Source: Sphingomonas sp. Ag1
Lineage (GTDB): Bacteria; Pseudomonadota; Alphaproteobacteria; Sphingomonadales; Sphingomonadaceae
Assembly (NCBI RefSeq): GCF_000980895.1
Contig: NZ_LAZX01000094.1
Location: 1,206,575 to 1,270,574 of the forward strand
Length of the DNA: 64,000 nt
Direction: 5' to 3'
The position numbers were made by a program, and so were the translations under genes. The notes beneath the pieces are model-generated. The model had not been told where the DNA came from and ran no database searches. It worked only from the letters and a program-made list of their open reading frames with translations. This document shows positions 55,548 through 63,380 of the stretch, piece after piece (positions within the stretch are counted from its first letter, which is position 1; every line of letters starts with the position of its first letter).

Positions 55548-56732
55548 ATGAGCGAATTGCTTCCTGTCGCAGAGGCGCAGGCGCGCCTGTTGGCTGCGGC
55601 GCCCGCGCTGTCGACCGAAACGCTGCCGCTGGCGGACGCGATCGGACGCTGGGTGGCGGTCCCGTTGATCGCGTGCCGTACCCAGCCCGAGCGCGACCTG
55701 TCGGCGATGGACGGCTATGCCGTGCGGTTCAGTGACCTGCCGGGCCCGATGCGAGTGATCGGCGAGAGCGCCGCCGGACGGCCATTTGCAGGTGCCGTGA
55801 AGGCGGGCCAGGCGACCCGGATCTTCACTGGCGCCGCCGTGCCCGAGGGCGCCGACACGGTGATGGTGCAGGAAGAGGCCCGTCACGACGGCGATACCTT
55901 ATGGCTCGATGGCGAAGGACCGGCACGCGAGGGCGCCAACATCCGGCGACGCGGGCTCGATTTTGCGAACGGCGATACGCTGGTCGCGGCCGGCGAACGG
56001 CTGACGCCGGCGCGCCTGGCGGTGGCGGCCACCGGGGGGCTGGGCGACGTCACCGTCCGGCGCCGGGTTCGCGTGGCGATCGCCGCGACGGGCGATGAAC
56101 TGGTCGAACCCGGACGGGCCGTCGAGCCCGGCCGACTACCGGAATCGAACCGCCTGCTGCTACGGGCGCTGCTCGCGGATCTTCCGGTGGAGATCATCGA
56201 CCTCGGCATCCTCCCTGACCGGTTGGAACCGCTGACCGACACGTTCCGCCATGTGGCGGCCGACGTCCTCGTCACCACCGGTGGCGCCTCGGTTGGGGAT
56301 CACGACCTGGTTCGTCCTGCGCTGCAGGCGGCGGGCGCCGCGATCGATTTCTGGCGCATCGCGCTTCGCCCCGGCAAGCCGCTGATGGCGGGGTGGCGCG
56401 GCGACATGGCCGTGCTGGGGCTACCGGGAAACCCCGTCTCCGCCTTTGTCACCGGCTTGCTGTTCGTGAAGCCGATGGTGGCGGCGCTTGCCGGGGCGGC
56501 GCAGCCCCTGCCGCAAACGACCACCGGCATCCTTGGCGAAGCGTTGCCGGCCAATGGCCCGCGCACTGATTATCTACGCGCAGAGTTGCGCGATGGACGG
56601 GCCTATGTTGCTACGATCCAGGACAGTTCCATGCTACGAACGTTGGCACGGGCAGGCTGCCTCGTCGTTCGTCAACCACATGCTCCTGCTGCGGCGATGG
56701 GCGACTCGGCAGAAATCCTCGTGATTGCTTGA
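55548..56732 (+). CDS. moeA: molybdopterin molybdotransferase MoeA
   Basis: Inserts molybdate into adenylated molybdopterin; 394 residues. RDLSAMDGYAVRFSDL near residue 50, AATGDELVEPG, VTTGGASVGDHDLVRPAL (the molybdate/MPT site) and VLGLPGNPVSAFV are canonical. It is 66 bases after moaC. Its TGA overlaps the -35 box of lexA. Confidence 0.96.
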   Translation: MSELLPVAEAQARLLAAAPALSTETLPLADAIGRWVAVPLIACRTQPERDLSAMDGYAVRFSDLPGPMRVIGESAAGRPFAGAVKAGQATRIFTGAAVPEGADTVMVQEEARHDGDTLWLDGEGPAREGANIRRRGLDFANGDTLVAAGERLTPARLAVAATGGLGDVTVRRRVRVAIAATGDELVEPGRAVEPGRLPESNRLLLRALLADLPVEIIDLGILPDRLEPLTDTFRHVAADVLVTTGGASVGDHDLVRPALQAAGAAIDFWRIALRPGKPLMAGWRGDMAVLGLPGNPVSAFVTGLLFVKPMVAALAGAAQPLPQTTTGILGEALPANGPRTDYLRAELRDGRAYVATIQDSSMLRTLARAGCLVVRQPHAPAAAMGDSAEILVIA

Positions 56733-56757
56733 CGCGTCGGTTTACGTTCCTTAAAGG
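56729..56757 (+). promoter_or_regulatory. lexA promoter
   Basis: TTGACG (56729-56734), 17 bases, TAAAGG (56752-56757), 31 bases before the lexA ATG. The -35 overlaps the moeA stop codon, and the -10 lies inside the first SOS box, so LexA binding would block it. Confidence 0.6.
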
Positions 56758-56771
56758 TTCCCAGTCTGTTC
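56746..56771 (+). promoter_or_regulatory. tandem overlapping SOS boxes (LexA operators)
   Basis: Three GTTC half-sites at 56746-56749, 56757-56760 and 56768-56771, each pair separated by exactly 7 bases. Each neighbouring pair is a perfect alphaproteobacterial SOS box (GTTC-N7-GTTC), so two boxes share the middle half-site with 11-bp periodicity. They cover the -10 and start region of lexA. Confidence 0.85.
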
Positions 56772-56787
56772 GCCGCGGAGATGATGC

Positions 56788-57450
56788 ATGCTCACCAAAA
56801 AGCAGCACGAGTTGATCTGTTTCATCAATGATCGACTGGCCCAAACCGGCGTCTCCCCTTCGTTCGAAGAGATGAAGGATGCGCTGGACCTGAAATCGAA
56901 GTCCGGGGTCCACCGCCTCATTTCTGCGCTGGAAGAGCGTGGCTTTCTGCGTCGCTTGCCCAACCGCGCCCGCGCGCTGGAAGTGCTGAAGGTGCCCGAC
57001 CGTCCGGAAAGCCGCGAGGCGGTCCGTTCATCCACGCCGGCGCCTACATTGCCGGAACCGGCCAACGACGTCGTCGAAGTGCCGCTGCACGGGCGGATCG
57101 CGGCCGGCGCCCCGATCGAGGCGCTCGAAGGCTCCACCAGCCTGCCGGTGCCGGCGGCGCTTTTGGGCTCGGGTGAGCATTTCGCACTTGAGGTTGCCGG
57201 CGACTCGATGGTCGAGGCGGGCATCCTCGACGGCGACTTCGCCTTGATCCGCAAGCAGGATGTGGCGCGCGATGGCGAGATCGTGGTCGCGCTGATCGAG
57301 GACAGCGAGGCGACGCTGAAATATTTCCGGCGCGAAGGCACGATGATCCGGCTCGACCCGGCGAACCGCTCCTATGATCCGCAGCGTTATGCGCCAGCGC
57401 AGGTGCGGGTGCAGGGCAAGTTGGCCGGGATTCTGCGGCGTTATTCCTGA
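56788..57450 (+). CDS. lexA: SOS repressor LexA
   Basis: Repressor and self-cleaving protease of 220 residues. The winged-helix DNA-binding domain (1-70) begins [16 protein letters not shown] and has [21 protein letters not shown]. The cleavage site is Ala-Gly in [11 protein letters not shown], with catalytic Ser in [14 protein letters not shown] and Lys in [10 protein letters not shown]. Auto-regulated through the tandem SOS boxes upstream. The 3' end overlaps the convergent truncated comEC by 10 bases. Confidence 0.97.
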   Translation: MLTKKQHELICFINDRLAQTGVSPSFEEMKDALDLKSKSGVHRLISALEERGFLRRLPNRARALEVLKVPDRPESREAVRSSTPAPTLPEPANDVVEVPLHGRIAAGAPIEALEGSTSLPVPAALLGSGEHFALEVAGDSMVEAGILDGDFALIRKQDVARDGEIVVALIEDSEATLKYFRREGTMIRLDPANRSYDPQRYAPAQVRVQGKLAGILRRYS

Positions 57451-58697
57451 TTGGCCGGGCGCAGGCCCGCCGGCAGCGGGCTGAACGCTTTCTCCGGGCG
57501 AAACGTCGGTTGTTCATCCTTGCGCCAGCGGTTCGTTGAGCGGCCCGGCAGGATTGGCATCCCGGCGAGCACCCAGGGGTGAGCATCGCCGGGGCGGATC
57601 ACGGTATCGACGCGTCCGGTAGAGAGCGAAATCGCCACCCCGCCGGTTCGCGCGAGCATCTCACGATCGAGGCGCAGCCATCGCGGCGTACAGCGACGCG
57701 GCAGGCGGCGTTCGCTGACCACGATATCGGCATTGCGGCATGCCTGGATCAGCGCGCCGGCGGGCACCAGATAGGCGCTGCGCGTCGCCAGCACGCGCCA
57801 TGTGCGGTCGCCGACCGGCAGATCGACGCGGCATAGATCGCGCGAACAGCGCGCCGCGCCCTGATCGGACAAGAGCACCGGTTCGGCGTCGGATCCGCCA
57901 TTTTCCGCCAGCATGTCACGCGCATAATCGCCGGCCCGATCGCGCAGCAGCGCTACGCGCCCATCGGCCAGCCGCACGCCAAGATGACGTCCGTCGCCGG
58001 TTACCAGAAGGTCGGGGGGCGGTGTCACCAGCGCCCAAAGCGCGCCGACCGCGACCGGGATCAAGCCGATCCGCCGCCAGCCCGTCCGCCAGAGCGCCAG
58101 CCACAGTCCGCCGCCGACCATCAACGCGAAGGCGCCCGCCGGCATCGCCGGCAGCGCCGCGACCGCGCCAGGCGCCGCCGCTGTCGTCCGGGCGATCCAC
58201 AACAATAGCGATAACCCCTGCCCGGTCAGCCACCAGAAGGGCGCGCCGAGCCCAGCCGTGTCGAACAGCAGCGCCAATGCCTCCAGCGGCATCACGACAA
58301 AGGTGGTCAGCGGGATGGCGACGATATTGGCCAGCGCGCCATAGATGCCGGCCTTGTGGAAGTGGAAGACGGCGATCGGCATCAACGCGACTTCGACGAT
58401 CGCGCCGGTCAGCAGCAACGAGCCGCCATTGCGCAGGAGGCGGCGGCCCCATGATTCCTCGCGCGGCGCGAACCCGCGGCGGACCGCCGGATGCTCAGCC
58501 AGCGCGATGATCGCAGTGACGGCGGCGAAGGAGAGCTGGAAGCTGGGCCCCGCCAGGGAATCCGGCCAGAGCAGCAGCACGACGAGTGCGCCGGTCGCCA
58601 CCAGCCGCAAGGTCAGCGCCTCTCGCCCCATCGCCATGGCGGCGAGCACCAGCAAGGCGGCGATGCAACTGCGGATCGTGGGCACCTCGCTCCCGGT
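57441..58697 (-). pseudogene. comEC: comEC/rec2 C-terminal remnant, interrupted by an integrative element
   Basis: The 3' part (about 419 codons) of a ComEC/Rec2 DNA-uptake channel gene. From TGSEVPTIRSC onward it is a normal competence-domain sequence (FQLSFAAVTAIIALAEHP, YGALANIVAIPLTTFVVMPLEALAL) and continues into the periplasmic C-terminal domain with the degenerate metallo-beta-lactamase-like part seen in Alphaproteobacteria (DLLVTGDGRHLGVRLADGR). Upstream of about 58697 the frame continues but reads unrelated sequence (CITGS preceded by SNSYN) into the divergent recombinase gene. The missing 5' part should lie beyond the element, outside the window. Natural transformation is presumably lost while the element is integrated. 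Confidence 0.85.
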
Positions 58698-58751
58698 AAT
58701 ACAGTTATAGGAGTTGGAAGCTGTTAACCCCTTCCGACGCAGAGATCGGAA
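58688..58751. other. element-chromosome junction (attachment site) and recombinase upstream region
   Basis: Here high-GC comEC codons give way, at about 58697, to AT-richer DNA (ACAGTTATAGGAGTTGG...). The recombinase ATG is only about 55 bases further, the usual position of an integrase next to its own att site. The exact crossover bases cannot be set from one end. Confidence 0.6.
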
Positions 58752-60527
58752 ATGACTGTACCAGCTACGATTTATGCGCGCTTTTCGACGCAAGAACAGG
58801 CGCAGGGAAGCAGTAAGACCCGGCAGCTTACCCTATGTCGCGATATGATCGCCCGGCACAATTGGCAGGGCTCGACGGATCGCGAGCTGATAGATGAGGG
58901 TGTGTCAGCATACAGCGGTGCAAACCGCGCCTCAGGTGGTCTCCTGCATATCTTCGAGCAAGATGTGGAAGCTGGTCGCTACCGCAACGGCCACGTCCTT
59001 GTCGTAGAGAATTTGGATCGCATCAGCCGTCAAGGTTACGACGCAATCCTTCCCTTTCTACAAAAGCTGACCAGCCAGGGCGTCACTGTCGCGACGGTTG
59101 ATGGTGATCGCATCTACGCAGCTTATCAACGGGTCACGATGGCGTCCGTCATCGAAGCCGTGGTCAAATCGGAGTTGAGCCGAGAAGAAAGCGAGAAGAA
59201 AAGCCGACGTTTGAAGGCCGCGCAGAACAAGCGGATCAGCGATGCCCAGGCAACTGCCGGCCAGCACATCAGTCGCACAGCAACGATCCCCGCTTGGATC
59301 GAGGCTACGCGCATCAGCAAGCCGACGGAACGACCAGCGTACAAGATGACGCTCAATGAGGCCCGCACGGCGGTGTTGCGGGAGATATTCCAGCTAACAA
59401 TCGAAGGCTTCGGCACTCCCGCTATTGCAAAGAGGCTCAACGCTCGTGGTGAACCCGTGTGGAGCCACCTTGGTCAGCGCAGCAACAATGGCTGGACGGT
59501 TGGCTATCTCACCAAGATCGTGATGAACCGCGCGGTAATGGGCGAGTACCATCCGATGAACCGCCCGCGTTCGGGAGCGCAGACCAGCAAAGGTATCGCT
59601 GTGCTGAACCACTTCCCACAAGCGATCGACCCGGTCACGTTCGCGAAGGCGCAAGCTGCCCGTCAGGAACGTAAGGGCACCAGCGGTGCATGGCAGATCA
59701 CGCACAACAACCTATTCAGCGGTTTGGCGAAATGCGCCCACTGCGGCGGTCGGATGAAGCAAGAATTCACGGTCAAAAAAGGCGGCGCTCGGCGCAACTC
59801 GAGGAACCAGCGTGTCATCGCTCCAGCCAAGCAGGACTTTAGCTATCTCAAGTGTCACAACGCCCTCAACCGCGTCTGGGACGAGAAGAACGATCGACCA
59901 CGTTGCGAGAACCGCGCCACCGTTAGATATGAAAAGCTGGAAGATGCGGTAGTCCGCATTGCAGTCGGATGGCTAGCCAAGCACCGCGAAGCTGCACCAT
60001 CTGCAGAAGTTGCGGAGCTTGAGGTTCAGATAGCAGAAGCACGGCGCTTCCTAGAGGACAAGCAGAAGCAGGCCGAGAACGCCGCGAGTAGCTTCGTTCG
60101 TACCAACAGTCTCACGATGGAGCGCCTAATGCTTCAACTGGAGGCAGAGGTTGCAGACGACCTGAAGGCGATCAGATCACTTGAAGATGGCCTAGCGACT
60201 GCGCGCACAAAGGCCCCCTCCCCCGACTTCATGGTCCAGATGCAGACGCAGGTTGAAGCACTTAGCAGCGACGATGACGAGGAACGCAACCGAACTCGTG
60301 TCGCGATGAAGCAAACGCTCGCTCGGCTCGTCACTCGCATGGTCTGTCTCGACAGTCGCCTGACCTCCGTCACGCTCGGCGGCTCTTTGACGATCGTCAT
60401 CGACAACGAGGGGAACGAGGTCATTTCACGCTTCAGCGAAACAAACACGATCTTTACCGGACCGAATGGCGAACTTGACTGGAGCCCCGACGATCCCGAA
60501 GACAAGGAATACGAGTACGCCGCATAA
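58752..60527 (+). CDS. large serine recombinase (integrase)
   Basis: Site-specific recombinase of 591 residues. The resolvase catalytic domain (about 1-150) has the nucleophile Ser12 in IYARFSTQEQ and VVENLDRISRQGYD with catalytic arginines. A recombinase domain follows (about 165-300, GFGTPAIAKRLNARGEPVW), then a zinc ribbon (CAHCGG near 328 and a second Cys pair in FSYLKCHN... RCEN), and a coiled-coil segment at about 410-500. This is the architecture of phage/ICE serine integrases that insert unidirectionally. Next to the truncated comEC, it is almost surely the enzyme that inserted the element. Codon use is less GC-biased than its neighbours. Confidence 0.95.
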   Translation: MTVPATIYARFSTQEQAQGSSKTRQLTLCRDMIARHNWQGSTDRELIDEGVSAYSGANRASGGLLHIFEQDVEAGRYRNGHVLVVENLDRISRQGYDAILPFLQKLTSQGVTVATVDGDRIYAAYQRVTMASVIEAVVKSELSREESEKKSRRLKAAQNKRISDAQATAGQHISRTATIPAWIEATRISKPTERPAYKMTLNEARTAVLREIFQLTIEGFGTPAIAKRLNARGEPVWSHLGQRSNNGWTVGYLTKIVMNRAVMGEYHPMNRPRSGAQTSKGIAVLNHFPQAIDPVTFAKAQAARQERKGTSGAWQITHNNLFSGLAKCAHCGGRMKQEFTVKKGGARRNSRNQRVIAPAKQDFSYLKCHNALNRVWDEKNDRPRCENRATVRYEKLEDAVVRIAVGWLAKHREAAPSAEVAELEVQIAEARRFLEDKQKQAENAASSFVRTNSLTMERLMLQLEAEVADDLKAIRSLEDGLATARTKAPSPDFMVQMQTQVEALSSDDDEERNRTRVAMKQTLARLVTRMVCLDSRLTSVTLGGSLTIVIDNEGNEVISRFSETNTIFTGPNGELDWSPDDPEDKEYEYAA

Positions 60528-60560
60528 CGCCACAGAGCGTCCCAGAGGCAGACAGAAAGA

Positions 60561-60590
60561 GGATGCTACGCGGATAGCATCCCCTTCTTC
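60561..60590 (+). terminator. terminator of the serine recombinase
   Basis: GGATGCTA-CGCGGA-TAGCATCC, a perfect 8-bp stem followed by CCTTCTTCT, 34 bases after the recombinase stop. Confidence 0.65.
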
Positions 60591-60620
60591 TCGAACCCCT
60601 GTGGGGGGGCCTAGCGCAGC

Positions 60621-60800
60621 CTAGAAGCGCGGCAATTGAAATTGCTCGTCGGCAATCTCGAGCCTGAAGTAGCTGCGATGACGCTCGCAGTAGATTCGCT
60701 CCCCTTGGAAATCGAAAGTGAAGGCATCGTCTTCATGTTCGGACGAGCAATCCAGGGTAGCTTCGACGTAGCTTGCGAGTGCTGCAAGATCGATCTGCAT
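60621..60800 (-). CDS. small hypothetical protein
   Basis: Acidic protein of 59 residues beginning MQIDLAALASYVEATLDCSS and ending FQLPRF, with a Cys and two His in IYCERHRSYF. No family recognised, no signal peptide. The ATG at 60800 has GGAG 8 bases upstream; another ATG at 60809 would put that GGAG directly against the start. It converges on the recombinase gene. The biased acidic composition and the SD support a real gene. Confidence 0.55.
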   Translation of the reverse strand: MQIDLAALASYVEATLDCSSEHEDDAFTFDFQGERIYCERHRSYFRLEIADEQFQLPRF

Positions 60801-61349
60801 GTCGGGCATCTCCGTTGTCCGACACTCCAGATATAACCAGTGTTTTTGCAGGGCGAGCGAAGAATACCTCGCTTGAGCAAGGCGAACAATCACCTTGTTT
60901 AACCATCTACCATTAGAATAATGCAGAAGGGATACCCCTCGCTATTCTTGTTTGTGGCATAAACTCCCCAGGAGGACAGCCTACTGCTAGAACATGCGAT
61001 CGCGTCTTCGTTATCGCTTTAGCACGCATTGCTGCTCGACGGGCAGCTCCTTTAGCAGCATTGGACGCCAACCCGCGCAACCAGTATGGGCGAGGTGTCA
61101 GCGCAACGCTCCTCGCGGCAGGCGAAATCGCTGACCTCACGCGCGTCGGCTTCATCAACGGCGTTGGCGGATGCAGCGACATGGATGTCGAGACGTCGAT
61201 CCAACAAACGTAGCGCATCGACGGCGACAGGACTAAGGCGCGGGAAACGAATGATAACGCTTCCTTTTTTTGCCCATCGCGCAATTCCCTAGCTTGCCCT
61301 TTTTTTCGCCTCGTGCTCATAATTGGGAAGCTGCCAGAGATACGAAACG
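60801..61349. other. 549-base stretch without an assignable gene
   Basis: The promoter side of the 59-residue gene, then no gene I can defend. A plus-strand frame is open from 60917 to a TAG at 61211-61213 and reads protein-like (ALARIAARRAAPLAALDANP; LLAAGEIADLTRVGFINGVG), but has no ATG/GTG and only an internal TTG at 61061. A minus-strand 135-codon frame over 60913-61320 is Arg/Ser/Pro-rich and less convincing. It may be the remains of a decayed gene. Confidence 0.4.
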
Positions 61350-61760
61350 ATGCCCAAAAAGATCGACATTCTTCAAATTGGTGGCTTCAAAAACCTGATC
61401 TACAATACGATCCTCACGGAAAGAGTGGATCGGGATCAGCTACCAAATGGAGAGCTTCTCGCGCGCATACGTGGCGCGGGCCGACACCTTGTCGAGACTG
61501 CAAGCAAAACGCTTGAGGGCGATCCAGTGACCTACGTGAAGATCGAGTGGCCCGAAGAAGGTCCAATGCAAAGAGGCATGATCTTCGCCTTCAACCCTCG
61601 GCAGCCCCCTGATCCAGAAACCGCAACGCACGGCTTCTATCGGCTCTACACTGGAGCTGGCTTCCGCAATCACGCAATCGTTACTTGGGAACAGGCCGAG
61701 CAGGACTTCCACGCCTATGCGCTTGCTTCGTTTGGCCGCCCTCAGTCTGTGAAGAATTAG
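61350..61760 (+). CDS. hypothetical protein of the integrative element
   Basis: Protein of 136 residues, MPKKIDILQIGGFKNLIYNT at the start, ending GRPQSVKN. Mixed alpha/beta character, soluble, no signal peptide; FYRLYTGAGFRNHAIVTWEQAEQDFHAYAL looks like a structured C-terminal part. No family recognised. The ATG at 61350 is preferred to the earlier in-frame GTG at 61323. It precedes the DUF2958 gene on the same strand by 69 bases. Confidence 0.65.
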   Translation: MPKKIDILQIGGFKNLIYNTILTERVDRDQLPNGELLARIRGAGRHLVETASKTLEGDPVTYVKIEWPEEGPMQRGMIFAFNPRQPPDPETATHGFYRLYTGAGFRNHAIVTWEQAEQDFHAYALASFGRPQSVKN

Positions 61761-61829
61761 AGCACTCTTCGGTTGTCCTGCTAACCAGCTGGTGTTTGAT
61801 CCGCATGTGGCCACAAACAGGAGAGCCAC

Positions 61830-62183
61830 ATGGAATGGATCGCAATGCTGGGGACAGAGGGTGTCCAGCAGCTAATCGCAAACGGGAAGGAACAAGCACC
61901 GCTAAAGGGCAGCCGCCGCGAGCGTGATTTTGAGCCTGTTTGCAAGATATTTTTGCCGTGGACGAGCGGCACATGGTTGCTGACTGAGCTTGACGATGAT
62001 GGGCTGGCGTTCGGCCTAGCGGACATGGGCTATCCTGAACTCGGCTATATCTCTCTCGATGAAATCTGGGATGTAGTCGGGCCTGGAGGATTGCGCGTCG
62101 AGCGCGACATACACTTCACGGCCACGAAGACGCTAAGCGAGTACGCCGCTGAAGCACGCGCAGCAGGTCGCATCACAGCTTAA
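61830..62183 (+). CDS. DUF2958 domain-containing protein
   Basis: Protein of 117 residues matching DUF2958, found mostly on plasmids and integrative elements of Proteobacteria, function unknown. The family pattern is clear: KIFLPWTSGTWLLTELDDDGLAFGLADMGYPELGYISLDEI, then a basic RDIHFTATKTLSEYAAEARAAGRI. AGGAGAG precedes the ATG. Followed by a bidirectional terminator shared with the next, convergent gene. Confidence 0.85.
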   Translation: MEWIAMLGTEGVQQLIANGKEQAPLKGSRRERDFEPVCKIFLPWTSGTWLLTELDDDGLAFGLADMGYPELGYISLDEIWDVVGPGGLRVERDIHFTATKTLSEYAAEARAAGRITA

Positions 62184-62242
62184 CTGATCGGGAGCCGGGT
62201 CGCGCAAGCGGCTCGGCTTTCCCGTGAACGCTACAGCCACGA

Positions 62243-62270
62243 AAAAGCCCCAGCTTTCACCGGGGCTTTT
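62243..62270. terminator. bidirectional intrinsic terminator
   Basis: AAAAGCCCC and GGGGCTTTT form a 9-bp stem with a 10-base loop; both strands carry T-runs. It lies between the convergent DUF2958 gene and the 132-residue gene and can end both. A weaker hairpin (AGCCG/CGGCT, about 62192-62212) precedes it. Confidence 0.85.
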
Positions 62271-62291
62271 GCGATCACTCGGAGTGAGGGG

Positions 62292-62690
62292 TTACGCTTC
62301 GGCCTTCTTACTCCGGCGCGTCTCGCCCATCTTTGCAGAGCGAGCCTTGACTTGCTGCTCCATCGCCTCAAGCTGCGGGTTGAAAGCGCCCTTTTCCACA
62401 TCCGCCTTGATGGCGTTCAGGACTTCAACGAACTTGTCCTTGGGAACAGCGACTTCCTTGTCCTCGCCCAGCAGCTTCAGCGGGCTGTTGGCGTAGCGCA
62501 CCGTGAAAGCGACGTTCTCGCCCTCAATTCGGAACATGCGCCGGCCTTCCTGACGGGGCTTGTTGAAAAGCTCGATCTGCTTGTCGATCGTCTGCGCGAC
62601 CACCGCCGACGCCGTCCGTGCCTTGGCGACATTTCCCTTCGAGAAGCCTTCGACCTCATGCGCCGGCTTCACCATCTTCTTCCAATCCAT
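62292..62690 (-). CDS. hypothetical protein of the integrative element
   Basis: Basic, largely helical, soluble protein of 132 residues (MDWKKMVKPAHEVEGFSKGN at the start; Lys/Arg-rich C-terminus KARSAKMGETRRSKKAEA). The middle has IEGENVAFTVRYANSPLKLLG, a short beta stretch. No family recognised. GGAG stands 7 bases before the ATG, and the strong terminator follows its stop. Size and charge would allow a DNA-associated accessory role, but this is only a guess. Confidence 0.7.
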   Translation of the reverse strand: MDWKKMVKPAHEVEGFSKGNVAKARTASAVVAQTIDKQIELFNKPRQEGRRMFRIEGENVAFTVRYANSPLKLLGEDKEVAVPKDKFVEVLNAIKADVEKGAFNPQLEAMEQQVKARSAKMGETRRSKKAEA

Positions 62691-62765
62691 CTTCTATCTC
62701 CAACGATGCAGCGTTGCTGCTAGTGAGGGTATTGAACACCAGTTTTGTTTTAGTACAACCTGAGA

Positions 62766-63290
62766 TTATGCGAAAAGTGCTCTCCGCATCATGTTGTCCG
62801 ATACACCGATGTAAGACTGCGTGGTTGCAATGCTGCTATGACCGAGTACCTTGCTAACCACTGCGATGTTAATGTCCTTGTCCACCATCGAGGTAGCAAG
62901 CGTCCTTCGCCCTGAATAGCAGCAACCCTCAACACCAGCGCGCTTGTAGAGCCGCCGCATCGCCATGCTGATCCCTGCTGCATCGAAGGCTTCCCCGCGC
63001 GCATTGCGGAAGACGCGACCTGTAGCGCTGCCCATGTGCGCCTCTAGTGCGTCGATGATTTCCTCGCTGATCGGCAAGCTGCGCCCGCTCTTGCGCTTGG
63101 AGTGACCGAGCGGGATGCGAAGCTCGTCAGAGCGGAACCAGCTGGTCTCAAGCCCTGCAAGCTCCATTGGACGCAAACCTAAGCGGATGCTGAGCAGCAT
63201 CATTAGGCGGTACATTGCAGGCCGCTCCATGCTGGCCGTGTGAGCTAGGACAGCTTCAAACTCTGCGTCCTTCTTGATCGGTGCGCGCAT
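62766..63290 (-). CDS. tyrosine recombinase, catalytic domain only
   Basis: Phage-integrase-type protein of 174 residues holding only the catalytic domain. Arg I is Arg40 (GLRPMELAGLE), the beta-hairpin Lys region is SKRKSGRSLPI, and the C-terminal part has GRRTLATSM, LGHSSIATTQSYI with the nucleophile Tyr. The usual His of the HxxR motif is replaced by Tyr (CYSGRR). No N-terminal core-binding domain, yet the ATG has GGAG 8 bases before it, so it looks like a complete short gene rather than a fragment. It may help excision or resolve multimers. Confidence 0.85.
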   Translation of the reverse strand: MRAPIKKDAEFEAVLAHTASMERPAMYRLMMLLSIRLGLRPMELAGLETSWFRSDELRIPLGHSKRKSGRSLPISEEIIDALEAHMGSATGRVFRNARGEAFDAAGISMAMRRLYKRAGVEGCCYSGRRTLATSMVDKDINIAVVSKVLGHSSIATTQSYIGVSDNMMRRALFA

Positions 63291-63380
63291 CTGCGTGTCT
63301 CCTTCCCCAGGTTGTTGCTGCCAGACTCCACGCAGGACAACCAGGAAGTTAAAGCAGATCGCGTCTTTGATGGGTCTTTG

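Noticed and set aside
57441..58793. Full 450-codon reading of the comEC frame as an intact gene
   Set aside because: The first 30 or so codons are non-homologous element DNA overlapping the recombinase gene, and the N-terminal half of ComEC is missing.
60913..61320. 135-codon minus-strand frame in the mobile element
   Set aside because: Ser/Pro/Arg-rich with no credible start context; the plus-strand frame over the same bases reads more protein-like, so I list neither as a gene.
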